64,000 nucleotides of DNA from Cytobacillus oceanisediminis 2691 (GTDB lineage Bacteria > Bacillota > Bacilli > Bacillales > Cytobacillaceae). The DNA lies in the NCBI RefSeq assembly GCF_000294775.2, contig NZ_CP015506.1:595501-659500 (forward strand). Reading direction: 5' to 3'. This document shows, piece by piece, positions 18,005 through 26,301 of this stretch. The notes under the pieces are model-generated. The model worked only from the letters and a program-made list of their open reading frames with translations. It ran no database searches and was not told the origin of the DNA. Position 1 is the stretch's first letter. Each line of letters opens with the position of its first letter. A program made the translations under genes and the position numbers.

Positions 18005-19036
18005 TCACAGCAGGTTAATATTATTTTCTTGGCAGTATCTTAGTATTTCTACATTCCAAACTGAAGCCTGGACTTCCCCAATATGTGCTTTCTTTAATAA
18101 AAACATGCATAATCTGGACTGCCCTATACCTCCTCCAAGTGTATAAGGAAGTTCTCCATTAAGAAGAGATTTATGAAACTTCAGTAAGATTCGTTCCTCA
18201 TTATTTTCAAGCTTTAATTGTTTTAGCAGCGTATTTTCATCTACCCGGATACCCATAGAAGAGATTTCAATAGACCTTTCCAGCAGTGGGCTCCAAAATA
18301 AAATATCTCCGTTAAATGACCAGTCATCATAGTCTGGAGAACGGCTGTCGTGCTTTGTTCCAGACCGCAGAGCTCCACCGATTTGCATTAGAAAAACAGC
18401 GCCGTATTCCTTTGAAACGGAATCCTCTCGCTCCTTTGGGGTCAGGTGGGGATAGAGGTCCTCCAGCTCCTGTGCTGTGATAAAATAAATATCCTCTGGC
18501 AATACCGGCTTAAGGGCGGGGTGAAACTCATACATGTGTTTTTCCGTCGACTTCATTGCCTGATAGATATTCCTTACCTCGGCTTTGAGTGTTTTCAGAT
18601 TTCGCTGATCTTTTGAGATTATTTTTTCCCAGTCCCATTGATCCACATACATTGAGTGAAGGTTGTCTAATACCTCATCTCTTCTAACGGCATTCATATT
18701 TGTGTAAAGTCCCTCACCAATAGTAAACCCATATCTGCCTAAAGCGACTCTTTTCCACTTTGCTAAAGATTGAACGATTTCAATTTGATGATCTTTAATA
18801 TCTAAAGCATCAAATGAAACAACTCGTTCGCTTCCGCTTAAGTTATCGTTTATTCCATTGCCTTCACTTACTAATAAAGGTGGTGATACCTTTATCAGGT
18901 TTAAGTTCTCTGAAAGCCTGGCTTCAAAATGCTTTTTTAATTCATTAACAGCAATTTCTGTATTCATTAGATTAAGTAAAGGTTTGTATCCACCTCTTGG
19001 AATGACTAATGTCTTAGGTATTTTAATCACCTCCAA
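18005..19036 (-). CDS. asnA: Aspartate-ammonia ligase
   Basis: AsnA makes asparagine from aspartate, ammonia and ATP. The 338-343 residue protein shows the class II synthetase-like core: NLIKVSPPLLVSEGNGINDNLSG, WKRVALGRYGFTIGEGLYTNMNA, EEDSVSKEYGAVFLMQIGG-like segment and the C-terminal LGGGIGQSRLCMFLL. The start is uncertain. A TTG at 19036 opens the frame but lies inside TTGGAGGTGATT, which is itself a perfect ribosome site. The codon eight bases after GGAGG is ATA at 19021, giving IPKTLVIPRGGYKP, which fits the family N-terminus. No ATG exists in frame upstream before a stop. No T-box is seen upstream. Confidence 0.92.
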   Translation of the reverse strand: MEVIKIPKTLVIPRGGYKPLLNLMNTEIAVNELKKHFEARLSENLNLIKVSPPLLVSEGNGINDNLSGSERVVSFDALDIKDHQIEIVQSLAKWKRVALGRYGFTIGEGLYTNMNAVRRDEVLDNLHSMYVDQWDWEKIISKDQRNLKTLKAEVRNIYQAMKSTEKHMYEFHPALKPVLPEDIYFITAQELEDLYPHLTPKEREDSVSKEYGAVFLMQIGGALRSGTKHDSRSPDYDDWSFNGDILFWSPLLERSIEISSMGIRVDENTLLKQLKLENNEERILLKFHKSLLNGELPYTLGGGIGQSRLCMFLLKKAHIGEVQASVWNVEILRYCQENNINLL

Positions 19037-19576
19037 ATTTTTTGGAAAACAAGACTGAAACCCTAACTGATAATTTTCAGGCTATTTTTATGAATGGATG
19101 AGTCTTAACCATTTAATATTAAAAACTAAATTATGTTATGTATTCTTTTTCGAATCGTTACTGTTAATTTTTATGGGGAATAAGCAGCAAAAAGTGAGTG
19201 GAGGACATTTCCCTCCGCCTTGACTATATTGCAGGCTGCCCTGTATATGGATAATGTATGATGCACGTCGTTCCTTTTCTGGAAGAAATGTTTTCCATTT
19301 TTGCAGTTTGCTGTGTATTAAACATTGGATGCTGATAATAGCCATGCTGGTTTTCAACCATCCCCAAACATCAAATACTATTTCCTGGATACAGGTAAAA
19401 TTGACTGATAAAGCATTTTCACTAAATTGTATAAGTGTAATTGTAAAAAAAACTAGGGAGAAAGGCTGGTTTTTTTTCATACTATCTTTATTTATCTATA
19501 AAGACATCAACACACTAGATCAACATCTCTTTTTTAGAATATGGTTGAATACATATTTAGATAGGAGATGGAGAGC
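19037..19576. other. Gene-free region upstream of asnA and glpQ
   Basis: Overlapping short frames on both strands (19136-19480 and 19254-19580) have no ribosome site and unnatural composition. The stretch should hold the divergent promoters for asnA and the glpQ-like gene; AGGAG at 19564-19568 serves the latter. Nothing else recognised. Confidence 0.5.
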
Positions 19577-20407
19577 ATGAACAAAAAATTATTAATTGGT
19601 ACAGGGGTGGCTTTGTCACTGCTGTTCAGCCCAATCAGCCAGGCGTTCGCAGCAGAACCGACAACAGGAGAAAGGAAACAAGTGGATAATATAGCGCATC
19701 GCGGTGCCACAGGGTATGCACCGGAGAATACAGTAGCCGGCTTTGATCTGGCTGTAGACATGAAAGCTGATTATATCGAAATTGATGTTCAAAGAAGCAA
19801 GGATGGCGAATTAGTGGTAATTCACGATACATCTGTGGATCGTACAACAGATGGAACCGGAAAAGTGGGGGATTTAACGTTTGACTATTTAAGAAGTCTC
19901 GATGCCGGCAGCTGGAAAGGGGAACAATTTGCCGGGGAACCAATCCCGACATTTGAAGAGATTCTGGATCGCTACCATGGTAAGGTTGGAATATTAATAG
20001 AATTGAAGGCTCCAGAGCTTTACCCTGGCATTGAAGAACAAGTGGCGGATAAAATAAAAGAACGAAATCTTGATAAACCGCAAAATGAAAAAATCATTAT
20101 CCAATCTTTTAACTTTGAATCCATGAAAACAATGGATCAGCTTCTGCCTAATGTTCCCATTGGTGTACTGACATCTAATCGTGCGGATACTACAGCGGAA
20201 GCTTTACAGGAATTTTCAGCCTATGCAGATTGGTTTAATCCAAGCTATGGAATTGTCACAAAAGAATTAGTGAATCAGGTTCACTCTCTTGGCATGCAAA
20301 TTGGATCATGGACAGTGCGCAGCCAGGATGCCGCCGACTTCCTGTTCGAAATGGATGTTGACGCCATTATTACCGATTATCCGGATTATGTTGATCCTAG
20401 AAACTAA
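19577..20407 (+). CDS. glpQ: Secreted glycerophosphodiester phosphodiesterase
   Basis: This 276-residue exported enzyme hydrolyses glycerophosphodiesters to glycerol-3-phosphate and alcohol. A signal peptide (MNKKLLIGTGVALSLLFSPI, cleavage near AFA) precedes a GDPD TIM-barrel with catalytic NIAHRGATGYAPENT, EIDVQRSKDGELVVIHD and DRTTDGTG, plus LIELKAP. ATG 19577 is eight bases after AGGAG, while the ATG at 19568 abuts it. GlpQ-type enzymes can also trim teichoic acids under phosphate limitation. The gene is monocistronic. Confidence 0.92.
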   Translation: MNKKLLIGTGVALSLLFSPISQAFAAEPTTGERKQVDNIAHRGATGYAPENTVAGFDLAVDMKADYIEIDVQRSKDGELVVIHDTSVDRTTDGTGKVGDLTFDYLRSLDAGSWKGEQFAGEPIPTFEEILDRYHGKVGILIELKAPELYPGIEEQVADKIKERNLDKPQNEKIIIQSFNFESMKTMDQLLPNVPIGVLTSNRADTTAEALQEFSAYADWFNPSYGIVTKELVNQVHSLGMQIGSWTVRSQDAADFLFEMDVDAIITDYPDYVDPRN

Positions 20408-20418
20408 TATCAGGAAAG

Positions 20419-20443
20419 GGAGCAGCTGCTGCTCCTTTTTTTT
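20419..20443 (+). terminator. Intrinsic terminator after glpQ
   Basis: GGAGCAG (20419-20425) pairs with CTGCTCC (20429-20435), followed by eight T. Confidence 0.92.
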
Positions 20444-20514
20444 GCTGAATTGGGAAAGGGATTATTTGTGTTTCTATGGAATATAAACCTTATCCTTTTT
20501 CAGAGGTGAAGCTC

Positions 20515-21036
20515 ATGAACATAAGAAAAGCTGTTTTAGCTGATTCAAAGGGTATTGCGAAGGTACATGTTGATAGCTGGAGAACAACCTATAAAAATAT
20601 CATTCCTGATGAATTTTTGAAGAAGCTATCCTATGACAGGCGTACGGAATTATGGAATGAAAATATTATAAAAAAGGGAAATTATGTATTTGTTGCGGAA
20701 AATAGCGATGGTAAAATCATCGGATTTGCTGATTGCGGCAAGAGAGAAAGTAATCATGTTCCGGAATCCGGTGACTTAACTGCCATTTACCTCCTAGAGG
20801 AATATCAAGGTAAGGGAGTTGGCAAGAGGCTATTAAGGAAGGTTTTCCTGCAATTTGAAGAACTTAGCTTTAATAGAATTTTTGTTGAGGTACTTGAAGA
20901 TAATAAAACCCGCCATTTCTATGAGTATTATGGTGCAGAATTATATAAAATAGAAAAGATTACTATTGCAGGTGCTGAATTGAATCTTCTTATATATGAA
21001 TGGAATAACATTGGGGATGTATTAATTAAATTCTAA
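20515..21036 (+). CDS. GNAT N-acetyltransferase
   Basis: This 173-residue protein has a GNAT fold: N-terminal MNIRKAVLADSKGIAKVHVDSW, central SGDLTAIYLLEEYQGKGVGKRLLRK (acetyl-CoA pyrophosphate loop QGKGVGKR) and C-terminal NKTRHFYEYYGAELYK. The N-terminal VDSWRTTYKNIIPDEFLKKL is common in YuaI/PhnO-like members. ATG 20515 follows AGAGGTG; an upstream ATG at 20476 lacks a site. Substrate unknown. Confidence 0.88.
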   Translation: MNIRKAVLADSKGIAKVHVDSWRTTYKNIIPDEFLKKLSYDRRTELWNENIIKKGNYVFVAENSDGKIIGFADCGKRESNHVPESGDLTAIYLLEEYQGKGVGKRLLRKVFLQFEELSFNRIFVEVLEDNKTRHFYEYYGAELYKIEKITIAGAELNLLIYEWNNIGDVLIKF

Positions 21037-21041
21037 TCCAG

Positions 21042-21073
21042 AAAACTCGTCATATTGACGAGTTTTTATTTTT
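21042..21073 (+). terminator. Intrinsic terminator
   Basis: AAAACTCGTCA (21042-21052) pairs with TGACGAGTTTT (21056-21066), then a T-rich tail. Confidence 0.92.
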
Positions 21074-21172
21074 CTCCAGCTCTCATGAACTTATAAAATA
21101 ATAATATTATTTTACCAAACTATATAAAGAATTAAGCTCCATACAAAAAGTGGAATGACATCGCTTACATAA

Positions 21173-21187
21173 AATTTTCAATAATTT
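21173..21187. promoter_or_regulatory. Possible CodY box
   Basis: AATTTTCAATAATTT matches 12 of 15 positions of the CodY consensus, about 97 bases before an operon for peptide- or amino-acid-derivative use. Such AT-rich matches occur by chance, so the support is weak. Confidence 0.25.
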
Positions 21188-21283
21188 AAATTGACTGAAA
21201 AGTATAATTGTATTATTATTCTAACAATATATATTTTTCGCAACACGAATGAATAGGTATTCAACATAGAGGGGGAAGGGTTT

Positions 21284-22492
21284 ATGTCACAGCTGTTAGC
21301 GTTAGTAATTCTTTTGCTTATTTTATTTATTGGAGATTTGGTTGCGGTTCGCACGAAGGCATGGGTGCCGTCCATTTTCGTCTGTGCCGTACTGTTCCTT
21401 GCCGGCTATTGGACTTTTTTTCCGCAGGACATCGTAGCTTTGGCAGGAGTTCCGCCGGTTGTGGCTACGATGATGATGTACTTATTGATTACCAATATGG
21501 GGACTTTGCTATCGATTCAGGAATTGAAAAATCAGTGGAAGACGATTGTGATTGCTTTGTCAGGGATTTTGGGAATTATCGCGATATTACTTGGAATCGG
21601 TACCTTTATCTTTGGATTTAAAACGGTGGTTGTCGCCATTCCGCCATTGGTTGGAGGCGTTGTATCTGCCCTGATTATGTCCGAAGGAGCGAAAGAAGCG
21701 GGACTGGCTTCTTTATCTGTCTTTGCAATCGTGATTTATGTTATGCAGGGATTTGCTGGATATCCGCTCACCTCCATTGTCCTGAAAAAAGAAGGAAAGC
21801 GGCTTTTACAGCAGTACCGAAGCGGAAAGCTTGCTTATAAGACACAGGGCATGGCGAGTGAAGAGACGGCTGCAGCAGCAGAGGGAGCTCCAAAACCTGA
21901 GCTTAAGCTTTTTCGAAATATGCCGGAGAAATATAATACAGATTTCTTCAAATTTTTAAGATTGGCGGCAGTATCCTACCTTGCTTATCTGACATCAACA
22001 CTGCTGGCTCCAGTTGCGAGTGTCAGTCCATTTGTACTTTGTCTATTGTTCGGGGTTATTGCCACAAGTATTGGCTTTCTTGAGAAGCAGGTACTGCAGA
22101 AAGCAAATGGTTTTGGCTTTGCGATCATGGCCCTGATGCTCTTTATTTTTGACGGCTTAAAGCAGGCTACACCCGGGATGATGCTTGAGATTATTTATCC
22201 GCTGGCAGGAAGCATTATTCTAGGCGTAATAGGAATGTATATCTTCTCATTCATCGCAGGGAAAATTTTAAAGGTGAGCAAGGAAATGGCTTTCGCGGTT
22301 TCGCTGACGGCACTATATGGTTTCCCGGCTGACTACATTATTACAAATGAAGTGATTAAATCATTGACAGAAGATGAAAAAGAGAGGGAAATGCTGACCA
22401 GCAACATGCTTCCGCCTATGCTTGTCGGGGGATTCATCACGGTGACGATTGTGTCGGTGGTATTAGCCGGAATTTTTGTCGGACTATTATAA
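21284..22492 (+). CDS. Polytopic membrane transporter, family unclear
   Basis: This 402-residue protein has about ten membrane helices in two halves separated by a hydrophilic loop (about 180-220). The segment VGGVVSALIMSEGAKEAGLASLSVF and the later YGFPADYIITNEV suggest re-entrant or gate regions as in anion or amino-acid symporters. I do not recognise the family with certainty; a DUF819- or GltS-like carrier is possible. It is first in an operon with two M20-type amidohydrolases (19 and then 3 bases apart), so it likely imports their substrate, such as an N-carbamoyl or N-acyl amino acid. GAGGGGGAAGGG precedes the ATG. Confidence 0.75.
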   Translation: MSQLLALVILLLILFIGDLVAVRTKAWVPSIFVCAVLFLAGYWTFFPQDIVALAGVPPVVATMMMYLLITNMGTLLSIQELKNQWKTIVIALSGILGIIAILLGIGTFIFGFKTVVVAIPPLVGGVVSALIMSEGAKEAGLASLSVFAIVIYVMQGFAGYPLTSIVLKKEGKRLLQQYRSGKLAYKTQGMASEETAAAAEGAPKPELKLFRNMPEKYNTDFFKFLRLAAVSYLAYLTSTLLAPVASVSPFVLCLLFGVIATSIGFLEKQVLQKANGFGFAIMALMLFIFDGLKQATPGMMLEIIYPLAGSIILGVIGMYIFSFIAGKILKVSKEMAFAVSLTALYGFPADYIITNEVIKSLTEDEKEREMLTSNMLPPMLVGGFITVTIVSVVLAGIFVGLL

Positions 22493-22510
22493 GAAAGGGA
22501 TTGGATCGAA

Positions 22511-23773
22511 ATGAGTGAAGTTCAAACAGGGAAAAATGTGAATCTGGAGAAAGTACAGGGGCGAATCAAAAACCATATTGACACATTAAGCACTTATACA
22601 GCGACTCCAGGCAAAGGAACAACCCGGCTGACGTATAGTCAGGAGGATCTGCTTGCGCGACAGTATATTAAGGGGAAAATGAAGGAAGCGGGCTTGGCTG
22701 TCCGTGAAGATGGATTGGGAAATATCTTTGGAAAGCTTGAAGGGTCCCTAAAAGATGCACCAAGTGTTCTGATCGGTTCTCACTTTGATTCCGTCCCGAA
22801 TGGGGGATCCTATGATGGTCCTGCCGGAGTTGTAGCAGGACTTGAAGTCGCTGCACTTTTCACTGAGAACGGATTAACGCCAAAATATCCTCTGGAGGTT
22901 ATCGCCCTTATCGAAGAGGAAGGCTCCAGATTTGGCGGCGGCTTAATGGGTTCACGCGGAATGGTCGGTTTGCTGGCTGAGGAAGACTTTAAATCATTGA
23001 AGGATAACGATGGCATTACGACCGTTGAAGCCATGAAGAAAATCGGGCTCGATCCGTCTCTTCCGAAAACAAGAGACCAGCAGTCAGTAAAGGCTTATCT
23101 GGAATTGCACATTGAACAGGGACCTATCTTAGAAGAAAAGAATATCCCAATAGGGGTAGTCGAAGCGATTGTCGGCTTAACGCAATTGGAAGTAACCGTA
23201 AAAGGACAGGCCGGGCATGCCGGGACCACTCCAATGGACAGGCGGTCTGATGCGCTGGTTGCGGCCGCCGGGATGATAGCCCAATTCCCGGAGCTGGCTG
23301 CTGCCGAAGGAGAAGGAACGGTAGTAACCACTGGGCAAATGCAGGTCTATCCAAATGGAGCCAATGTAATTCCGGATCAAACGGTCTTTTCTGTAGACAT
23401 TCGCTCCGGCAAGGAAGAACATGTCCAGAATGTTATTCAAAAAGTAAAAGAATTAGCAGGGATCTATCGTGATAGCGGAGTAGAAATAACGGTTGAACAG
23501 CTTTTATATATTCAGCCAAAAGAGATGAATAAAGAGATTGTGAGTCTGTTAAAGAAGAAAAGCAGTGAACTGGGTTTCACTTCATGCCCCATGAATAGCG
23601 GCGCCGGGCACGATGCAATGGTTTTCGCTGATTACACAAGTACTGGGATGCTGTTTATTCCAAGTAAAAATGGCCTGAGCCATTGTCCGGAAGAATGGTC
23701 GGATTCCAGGCATATTGCCGAAGCTGTTCAAATCCTATTTGAGGCAGCAATAGAGTTAACGGAGGCGGAGTAA
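22511..23773 (+). CDS. M20-type N-carbamoyl-L-amino acid hydrolase / allantoate amidohydrolase
   Basis: This 420-residue zinc enzyme removes carbamoyl or ureido groups from amino acid derivatives. Metal-binding and catalytic segments are GSHFDSVPNGGSYDGPAGV, EEEGSRFGGGLMGSRGM, LELHIEQGPILEE and GAGHDAMVFA; the dimerisation lid has GHAGTTPMDRR. Family members include HyuC, AmaB and AllC. The next gene, an M20 deacylase, and the transporter before it suggest salvage of an exogenous nitrogen source. AGAAAGGGATTGG lies before the start. Confidence 0.9.
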   Translation: MSEVQTGKNVNLEKVQGRIKNHIDTLSTYTATPGKGTTRLTYSQEDLLARQYIKGKMKEAGLAVREDGLGNIFGKLEGSLKDAPSVLIGSHFDSVPNGGSYDGPAGVVAGLEVAALFTENGLTPKYPLEVIALIEEEGSRFGGGLMGSRGMVGLLAEEDFKSLKDNDGITTVEAMKKIGLDPSLPKTRDQQSVKAYLELHIEQGPILEEKNIPIGVVEAIVGLTQLEVTVKGQAGHAGTTPMDRRSDALVAAAGMIAQFPELAAAEGEGTVVTTGQMQVYPNGANVIPDQTVFSVDIRSGKEEHVQNVIQKVKELAGIYRDSGVEITVEQLLYIQPKEMNKEIVSLLKKKSSELGFTSCPMNSGAGHDAMVFADYTSTGMLFIPSKNGLSHCPEEWSDSRHIAEAVQILFEAAIELTEAE

Positions 23774-23776
23774 GAG

Positions 23777-24952
23777 ATGATTCATAATGGGCTAAAAGAA
23801 TTAATTGGAGCATATAGTGATGAATTAACGAAGCTGCGAAGAAAATTGCATCGTGAACCAGAGGTGTCATGGGAGGAATTTAAAACCACCCAATTTATTT
23901 GTGAGTACCTAGATGGTCTGGGCATTCCCTTTAAAAGAACGGAACCAACAGGTGTTATTGCTGAAATAGCAGGCGGGAAGCCCGGAAAGACGGTAGCTTT
24001 AAGGGGAGACATGGATGCGCTGCAGGTGGAGGAATTGAATAAGGATCTGCCTTATGCCTCCCTGGAAAATGGAAAAATGCATGCATGCGGACATGATGCC
24101 CATACCGCGATGCTGCTGATTGCCGCCAAGGCATTAAATGAGATAAAAGAAGAATTGCCGGGGAATGTCCGCCTGCTGTTCCAGCCAGCCGAAGAAGTAG
24201 CGGAAGGGGCGAAGATGATGGTGGAACAGGGAGCGATGGAAGGTGTGGACAATGTCTTTGGCATCCACATCTGGTCGCAAATGCCGACGCATAAAGTGTC
24301 CTGTACACCTGGGCCATCCTTCGCATCAGCTGATATATTCAAGGTGACATTCAAAGGAAAAGGCGGGCACGGGGCGATGCCGCATGACTGCATTGATGCT
24401 GCTATAGTGGCCTCATCCTTTGTCATGAATGTCCAGAGTGTTGTGTCCAGAACCATTGATGCCCAGCAGCCTGCCGTACTCACCATTGGAAAAATGATGG
24501 TGGGCACAAGGTTTAACATCATCGCTGAAAATGCAGTCATCGAGGGAACAGTCCGCTGCTTCGATCCTGAAACAAGGGATCATATTGAAAGACAGCTTGA
24601 GAATTATGCTGAGAAGACGGCATCGATCTATGGTGCTGGTGCAAAAGTGGAATACATTCGGGGTTCCCAAGCGGTAATTAATGAGGAATACAGTGCAAAC
24701 CTTGTGCAAAAAGTTGCTTCTGAAGCTTTCGGGGAAGATTTTCTTTATAATGAAAATCCAACAATGGGGGCGGAGGATTTCAGTTTTTACCTGGACAAAG
24801 CACCTGGCAGCTTCGCCCTAGTCGGCAGCGGCAATCCAGAGAAAGACACCGAATGGGCTCATCACCACGGCAAATTCAATATTGACGAAGACGCCTTATC
24901 GACAGGCGCAGAGCTATATGCACAATATGCCTGGGCATATTTGAACGTATAG
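23777..24952 (+). CDS. M20D amidohydrolase (N-acyl-amino acid/hippurate hydrolase-like)
   Basis: This 391-residue metallo-amidohydrolase has typical M20D motifs: LHREPEVSWEEF, LRGDMDALQVEE, HACGHDAHTAMLL (Cys and His metal ligands), QPAEEVAEGAKMMVEQGAM, GIHIWSQ, GKGGHGAMPHDCIDA and the closing GAEDFSFYL. Enzymes of this group cleave N-acetyl, hippurate or indole-acetyl amino acids. It starts 3 bases after the HyuC-like gene with GGAGGCGGAG overlapping that gene's end, so the two are coupled. A terminator ends the operon. Confidence 0.92.
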   Translation: MIHNGLKELIGAYSDELTKLRRKLHREPEVSWEEFKTTQFICEYLDGLGIPFKRTEPTGVIAEIAGGKPGKTVALRGDMDALQVEELNKDLPYASLENGKMHACGHDAHTAMLLIAAKALNEIKEELPGNVRLLFQPAEEVAEGAKMMVEQGAMEGVDNVFGIHIWSQMPTHKVSCTPGPSFASADIFKVTFKGKGGHGAMPHDCIDAAIVASSFVMNVQSVVSRTIDAQQPAVLTIGKMMVGTRFNIIAENAVIEGTVRCFDPETRDHIERQLENYAEKTASIYGAGAKVEYIRGSQAVINEEYSANLVQKVASEAFGEDFLYNENPTMGAEDFSFYLDKAPGSFALVGSGNPEKDTEWAHHHGKFNIDEDALSTGAELYAQYAWAYLNV

Positions 24953-24970
24953 GAGTAAAATCTTAAAGCT

Positions 24971-25010
24971 AAATCCGCTCCTCTATATGGAGAAGCGGAT
25001 TTATTTTTGC
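24971..25010 (+). terminator. Intrinsic terminator after amidohydrolase operon
   Basis: AAATCCGCT (24971-24979) pairs with AGCGGATTT (24994-25002), then ATTTTTG. Confidence 0.88.
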
Positions 25011-25137
25011 CTGGTTCCAGTTATTCATATCATTTTTAAAGTCATGAAAAAAGAAGCAGTTAAAAACTCTGCTTCCCATATACTGGTGACATATATATAT
25101 ATCCTGTGATCAAGGGGAATAGGTATGGTGAATTCTA

Positions 25138-25494
25138 CTATTTTTGCAGATGATTTGGCGGAATGAAGTTTAGGGGCAGTGGCCTTAAGATTACTTTAAT
25201 ATCAGTGGGCATTTCAAAATCCTGCTGTGCTTGTTTTAAATAATGATACATAGCTTTCCCGCCTGTGGAATTGGCAGAGTGAACAGTTATGCGATCCGCA
25301 AATAACTGTTTTTGAACCATTAAATGAACAAGCATAAGACCATTTCTCGATTTACTTACTAAATCATGGTCTAAAGACAAGTGGTCAATTTCAAAGGTCT
25401 GAAGCAAATGGATACACTCATCAATGGTCTCAACTAATACATGACCATCAGGCGCTTTCCGATAATCATCCAGGAATACGCTTATTTTCTCCAA
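25138..25494 (-). CDS. Receiver-like protein (cREC, cyclic-phosphate processing type)
   Basis: This protein of about 118 residues has a degenerate response-regulator fold: SVFLDDYRKAPDG (acidic pair), DHLSLDHDL (second Asp), ITVHSANSTGG and a proline-rich end. This pattern matches the cREC domain thought to act on cyclic phosphates in nucleotide signalling. I start at TTG 25494, six bases after AGGGGG, because the longer frame to 25557 begins with unrelated residues; the ribosome site lies in a hairpin (25501-25516). No kinase or partner gene is adjacent. Function inferred only from the domain. Confidence 0.75.
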   Translation of the reverse strand: MEKISVFLDDYRKAPDGHVLVETIDECIHLLQTFEIDHLSLDHDLVSKSRNGLMLVHLMVQKQLFADRITVHSANSTGGKAMYHYLKQAQQDFEMPTDIKVILRPLPLNFIPPNHLQK

Positions 25495-25500
25495 TTTTAT

Positions 25501-25516
25501 CCCCCTTTCGAAGGGG
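25501..25516 (-). promoter_or_regulatory. Hairpin hiding the ribosome binding site
   Basis: On the minus strand CCCCTT-CGA-AAGGGG forms a tight stem that includes the GGGG of the ribosome site for the cREC gene. Translation could be limited by this stem or opened by a factor or temperature. Confidence 0.5.
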
Positions 25517-25659
25517 TGACTAAGAAAAGTCAAGTTGACCCTAAGGGTTTGATTCACCTTTCATTGTAACATACATATGTAAGTAAAGATACCGAAGAGG
25601 GATTAATTGGAAGAAAATTGGCTGCGGTTTTAAAAAAGAGTGTCCGCAGGTATTTGCTT

Positions 25660-26148
25660 TCAAGGCTGGCAGCAGAGGTTTCCTTCGCCCTTTTCAAGAG
25701 CTGATTTTAAACTGTCCAGTACACCTGACCAGGCCATTTGATGCCAGTTTATTGCTTCAATCCAATCTTCATGATTCTTAAATCCTCTATGTTCAACAAT
25801 CACCTTTGATGAATTTTCATGGATTGCCTGGAAACTTACATGAACAGTTGTTAATTCATCCTCATTATTCATTAAATCCTCAAATTGGTCTGGGCCTTTC
25901 CATGTGAACTCAAGCTCATTTTCAGTAATAAGCTTAGTAATTTTACATCCCTTCGTATTCATGCCCGTACTATTTCCGGGAATAAAATAAAGCTCATAAG
26001 CTCCGCCTTCCTTAGCTTCTACTTTCGCTTCAGGTGCAAACCATTCAGATACCCTATCAGAGATTGTCCAAGCGAGCCATACCAGATTGAGTGGTGAATT
26101 GATTGTTGTCTCATTAATAATGGCTTTCTCAATTGCAGTGGTTTTCAA
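25660..26148 (-). CDS. SRPBCC/AHSA1-family protein
   Basis: This 162-residue cytoplasmic protein has the START-like fold of the activator of Hsp90 ATPase group: TINSPLNLVWLAWTISDRVSEWFAPEAKVEAKEGG begins the fold and INWHQMAWSGVLDSLKSALEKG is the long C-terminal helix. These proteins bind hydrophobic ligands; many Bacillus copies have no assigned role. A run of CC near the end (NLCCQP) could bind metal. Start ATG at 26148 follows GGGGAGGATT. Confidence 0.88.
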   Translation of the reverse strand: MKTTAIEKAIINETTINSPLNLVWLAWTISDRVSEWFAPEAKVEAKEGGAYELYFIPGNSTGMNTKGCKITKLITENELEFTWKGPDQFEDLMNNEDELTTVHVSFQAIHENSSKVIVEHRGFKNHEDWIEAINWHQMAWSGVLDSLKSALEKGEGNLCCQP

Positions 26149-26250
26149 AATAATCCTCCCCTAAGTGTAAAATTATTACATTTAAATAATAACATTATTT
26201 TGAAAATTAAGATATTGTTAACTGGAGAAAATTCGGAGAGATAGATTATT

Positions 26251-26295
26251 TGTAAAAGAGGAAAGCCCAAAAGGAATAAATTCCTTCTGAGCTTG
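26251..26295 (-). terminator. Terminator after the ThrRS-like gene
   Basis: On the minus strand AGCTCAGAAGGAAT pairs with ATTCCTTTTGGGCT, followed by TTCCTCTTTTAC. Confidence 0.8.
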
Positions 26296-26301
26296 AAAGA
26301 T

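Noticed and set aside
19136..19580. Overlapping frames of 108-114 codons on both strands
   Set aside because: No ribosome site, no natural protein pattern, and they overlap each other.
25885..26097. Plus-strand frame inside the SRPBCC gene
   Set aside because: Antisense shadow without ribosome site.
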